Source of the DNA: an uncultured Verrucomicrobiota bacterium
Lineage (GTDB): Bacteria; Verrucomicrobiota; Verrucomicrobiae; Opitutales; Opitutaceae
Length of the DNA: 8,957 bases
Direction: 5' to 3'
Assembly: GCA_946482165.1 (NCBI GenBank)
Contig: CAMLQS010000202.1
Location: forward strand, 1 to 8,957
The number at the start of each line of letters is the position of its first letter. The stretch's first letter is position 1. This document shows, one piece after another, positions 6,806-8,957 of this stretch. Both the position numbers and the translations under genes were made by a program. A model generated the notes under the pieces. It worked only from the letters and a program-made list of their open reading frames with translations. It was not told where the DNA came from and searched no databases.

Positions 6806-7524
6806 GCACTCCCACTTTTTTCGCCGATTCGGCAGCGGTGACGACGCGCGCGACCCCCGGACGCCTCGATCCCCGCCGGATCGAGCAGCTCGCGCGTGAA
6901 ACCTTCGCCGGCCACTTCCGCATCCTTCTCGTCCCCGCCGAGCCCGGCTTGGATCCCGCCGTGGAAACCCGCGCCCTCGTGCGCCATCTCGGCGCCGGCG
7001 TCGGCTTTCGCACCCTCCTCTGCGACTGTCGGTTTGAGGCTCCCGCCGCGGACAATTCCCCGGGCATGGCCGATCTCCTCCTCAATCGCGCCTCGGACGA
7101 CCTGCGTCTCATCCACTCCCTCGATAACGAGCCCGGCTGCTACTATCTGCCCCCCGGCGTCCTCGACCAGACCCTTCCCGAACGCACCCTGCGCCAGGCC
7201 TACGCCGCCATACTCGAACGCTGGCGCGGCCGCTTCGAAATCGTCATCATCCTCGCCGATTCCCCCGAACGCTCCGGCCACGCCCGCACCTTGGCCCCTT
7301 CCTGCGATCGCACCCTTCTCTTTGCCCGCGAGCACCTCACTCCGATGCGCTCCCTGCATCGCACCATCGACGTTCTCGGCGGCCAGCCGCACGCCCTCGG
7401 CATCTACCTCGCCCGCCGGCCTCCGCTCACTTGGGAGGACGTCCGCTCCTTCGCCCGGCGCCTCCGCGCCCGTTGGCTGGCGTTCCGCGCCCGGCGAACC
7501 GCTTCCACGCCGCCTCCGTCATAA
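6802..7524 (+). CDS. BY-kinase-like P-loop protein with degenerate Walker A (probable pseudokinase)
   Basis: A 240-residue cytoplasmic protein whose start ATG overlaps the stop of the chain-length gene (ATGA), so the two are probably translationally coupled. Its order of motifs follows the CpsD/Wzc-C autokinase and MinD-like fold: a strand RILLVPAEPGLDPAVETR (40-57) where Walker A should be, TLLCDCRFEAP (71-81) at Walker A', GMADLLLN (88-95) matching the G-[LM]-[ST]-D-LL motif, YYLPPG (114-119) matching the LPaG strand, FEIVIILADSPE (145-156) at Walker B, and CDRTLLFAREHLTP (168-181) matching the D..LLV.R...T segment. The Walker A GxGKT is replaced by GLDPA, so the ATP-binding Lys and Thr are absent. 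Walker A' keeps only the first Asp (Asp75), and the second is Arg77. The C-terminus (RRTASTPPPS) has no tyrosine cluster; the only tyrosines are 114, 115, 134 and 202. The expected role is therefore structural or regulatory contact with the chain-length protein rather than phosphorylation. Homology is recognised by motif order, not by search. Confidence 0.75.
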   Translation: MSTPTFFADSAAVTTRATPGRLDPRRIEQLARETFAGHFRILLVPAEPGLDPAVETRALVRHLGAGVGFRTLLCDCRFEAPAADNSPGMADLLLNRASDDLRLIHSLDNEPGCYYLPPGVLDQTLPERTLRQAYAAILERWRGRFEIVIILADSPERSGHARTLAPSCDRTLLFAREHLTPMRSLHRTIDVLGGQPHALGIYLARRPPLTWEDVRSFARRLRARWLAFRARRTASTPPPS

Positions 7525-7560
7525 CGCCCGAGCGTCCGCTCGCCGCCCTCTCCGCCAGCC

Positions 7561-8957
7561 ATGTCGAGCCAGCCCGCGCCCAGCGTTGCGCCCCCGCCGC
7601 TCCTTTCCCGCTCCTCCTGGCTGGACCTCTCCGTCGTGGCGGGCGGCGGCCTCGGCGCGGGCCTCGTCTTCGCCCTTTTCTACGCCCTGCAAGGCAACCT
7701 TCGCCTCGCCTTCGTGGGCGGCATCGCCTTCGGCCTGGTGCTCGTGCTCACCGGCAACCCCCGGCTGACCCTCCTGTGGGGCCTGATCGGCACCGCCCCC
7801 CTCGACCTCGGCAAACGCTTCATGTCGGAGCCCCATATGGGCGGCGAAGCGGCTTTCCGCATCGACATCCCCGATGTCTTCCTCGCGCTGCTGACCCTTT
7901 TCCTCATCCGCGATTTCATCAGGCGGGACCGGAACGACTTTCGCTGGCCCTGGCCCGCTTGGTGCTGGCTCGGCATCACCGCCATCGGCCTCGTCGGTTT
8001 CTTCTTCGGCAACCACCCGCTCTCCGCCGCGCACGAGATGGTGCGCATGCTCAAGTTCCTTCTCCTCTACGTGGTGATAGTCCACGAGCTCGCCCGCCTT
8101 CGCCAATTTGAACAGGCCGTCGCCGCGATGATGGTCGCCGTCTGCGTCCAGTCCGTCCTCGCGATCACCCAATACGTCCTCGACCGCCCCCTCGGCCTCG
8201 CCGCCCTTGGCGAGGCCACCGCCGAGTCCTTCAAGCTTCTCTCGGAAGCCACCCTCGAAGGCGGAGCCCCCGTCTTCCGCGTCAGCGCCCTGCTCGGCCA
8301 CGCGAACCTCTTTTCCGCGTTCATCGCGACCCAGGCCCCTTTCGCCCTCGCGATCCTTTTCACCCGCGCGCCCTGGTGGCTCCGCGCCATCTCCGTCGTC
8401 GGCCTCGCCCTCAGCGTCCCCGCGCTCGTCCTCACCCTTTCGCGCACCGGCTGGATCATGATGGGGGCCGCGCTGGGCGGCGTGCTTTTCCTCAGCTTTT
8501 TCCACCCGGTCACCCGCCGTCGCTTCGTCTTCGGCCGGGTGGCCGTGGTCGTCGTCGGAGCCCTCTTCGTCGTCGCTTTCTCCGGGCCGATCATGACCCG
8601 CCTGCTCAAAAGCGACAAAGGCGCCGTCGACGTCCGCTACGAGTGGATCTACGTCGCCGGCCGCATGCTCGCCGCCAATCCCGTCTTCGGCACCGGCCTC
8701 AACAGCTTCGTCTACGAGATGCCGCCCTTCACGAAATACGGCAGCGTCGAGGGCGTGCGCCAGAAATACGGCGAAAACTTCCCCGTCGTCCACAACGTCT
8801 ACGCCATCTACGCCGCCGAGACCGGCGCGGTCGGCCTGATCCTTTTCCTCGCGATGAACGGCGGCTTCGTCGCCATCTCCATCTCCAACCTTCGCGCGCG
8901 TCACGAGCTCGCCTTCGCCCTCGGTGATTCCGTGAAGTTTGCCTGGGAAGGCAATGC
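7561..8957 (+). CDS. O-antigen polymerase/ligase family membrane protein (Wzy-like), 3' end beyond window
   Basis: The frame is open from the ATG at 7561 to the window edge (465 complete codons plus two bases, no stop), so the C-terminus is missing. A Pro-rich N-terminal tail (2-20) precedes multiple hydrophobic helices (roughly 23-42, 48-65, 105-118, 133-150, 164-176, 187-205, 250-268, 274-291, 297-313, 326-343). Then comes a large loop (about 344-408) and further helices from about 412. Family marks of the Wzy/WaaL (PF04932-type) proteins are GHANLFSAF (246-254), LSRTGW (293-298), the loop segment VRYEWIYVAGRML..NPVFGTGLNSF (358-383) with Arg359, and VVHNVYAIYAAETGAVGL (409-426) with the His-Asn pair. 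Next to Wza- and Wzz-like genes, a polymerase joining lipid-linked repeat units in the periplasm is more likely than a lipid A ligase, but the two families cannot be separated here. It starts 36 nt after the kinase-like gene. Confidence 0.85.
   Translation, partial: MSSQPAPSVAPPPLLSRSSWLDLSVVAGGGLGAGLVFALFYALQGNLRLAFVGGIAFGLVLVLTGNPRLTLLWGLIGTAPLDLGKRFMSEPHMGGEAAFRIDIPDVFLALLTLFLIRDFIRRDRNDFRWPWPAWCWLGITAIGLVGFFFGNHPLSAAHEMVRMLKFLLLYVVIVHELARLRQFEQAVAAMMVAVCVQSVLAITQYVLDRPLGLAALGEATAESFKLLSEATLEGGAPVFRVSALLGHANLFSAFIATQAPFALAILFTRAPWWLRAISVVGLALSVPALVLTLSRTGWIMMGAALGGVLFLSFFHPVTRRRFVFGRVAVVVVGALFVVAFSGPIMTRLLKSDKGAVDVRYEWIYVAGRMLAANPVFGTGLNSFVYEMPPFTKYGSVEGVRQKYGENFPVVHNVYAIYAAETGAVGLILFLAMNGGFVAISISNLRARHELAFALGDSVKFAWEGN

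Noticed and set aside
7519..8904. A 461-codon open frame on the minus strand opposite the polymerase gene
   Set aside because: The translation is dominated by Asp, Glu, Gly and Ala with no fold-like pattern, while the + strand frame encodes a clear multi-helix membrane protein with family motifs.

Overview
The window is a GC-rich (C/G-biased third codon positions), tightly packed, single-strand gene run for making and exporting a surface polysaccharide. The start codons lack recognisable Shine-Dalgarno sequences and follow pyrimidine-rich leaders. Together with the composition this suggests a GC-rich environmental Gram-negative, possibly a Verrucomicrobiota (Opitutus-like) lineage. That placement is a guess from style, not from a marker gene.

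Layout. Positions 1-169 form a long imperfect foldback (inverted-repeat) element. Its outer 20-nt ends match 18/20 as inverted repeats, and its centre is an 11-bp perfect hairpin stem. Positions 170-301 are a leader with a perfect 8-bp dyad (188-211). Eight genes follow, all on the + strand: a lipoprotein with a beta-propeller of glycosidase or Asp-box type (302-1432); a sugar-1-phosphate nucleotidyltransferase of the RfbF type (1499-2215); an SDR sugar-nucleotide 4,6-dehydratase of the RfbG type (2262-3260); a family-2 glycosyltransferase (3293-4306); a Wza-like outer-membrane export lipoprotein (4332-5126); a Wzz/Wzc-N-like chain-length protein (5129-6805); a small protein with the BY-kinase fold but a lost Walker A lysine (6802-7524); and an O-antigen polymerase/ligase-type membrane protein that runs off the right edge (7561 onward).

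How they work together (inference from family knowledge). RfbF and RfbG would make a CDP-4-keto-6-deoxyhexose donor. The GT2 enzyme would add a sugar to a lipid-linked repeat unit, and the Wzy-like protein would polymerise it in the periplasm. The Wzz-like inner-membrane protein and Wza-like lipoprotein would set length and form the export route. The kinase-like protein sits where the autokinase half of Wzc/CpsD normally lies, but it appears catalytically dead, so length control here may not use tyrosine phosphorylation. Wzx flippase, the initiating phosphosugar transferase and any later CDP-sugar enzymes are not in the window and may lie beyond its right edge.

Most unusual points: the foldback element at the left edge, the apparent BY pseudokinase translationally coupled to its partner, and the lipoprotein beta-propeller heading an export operon.
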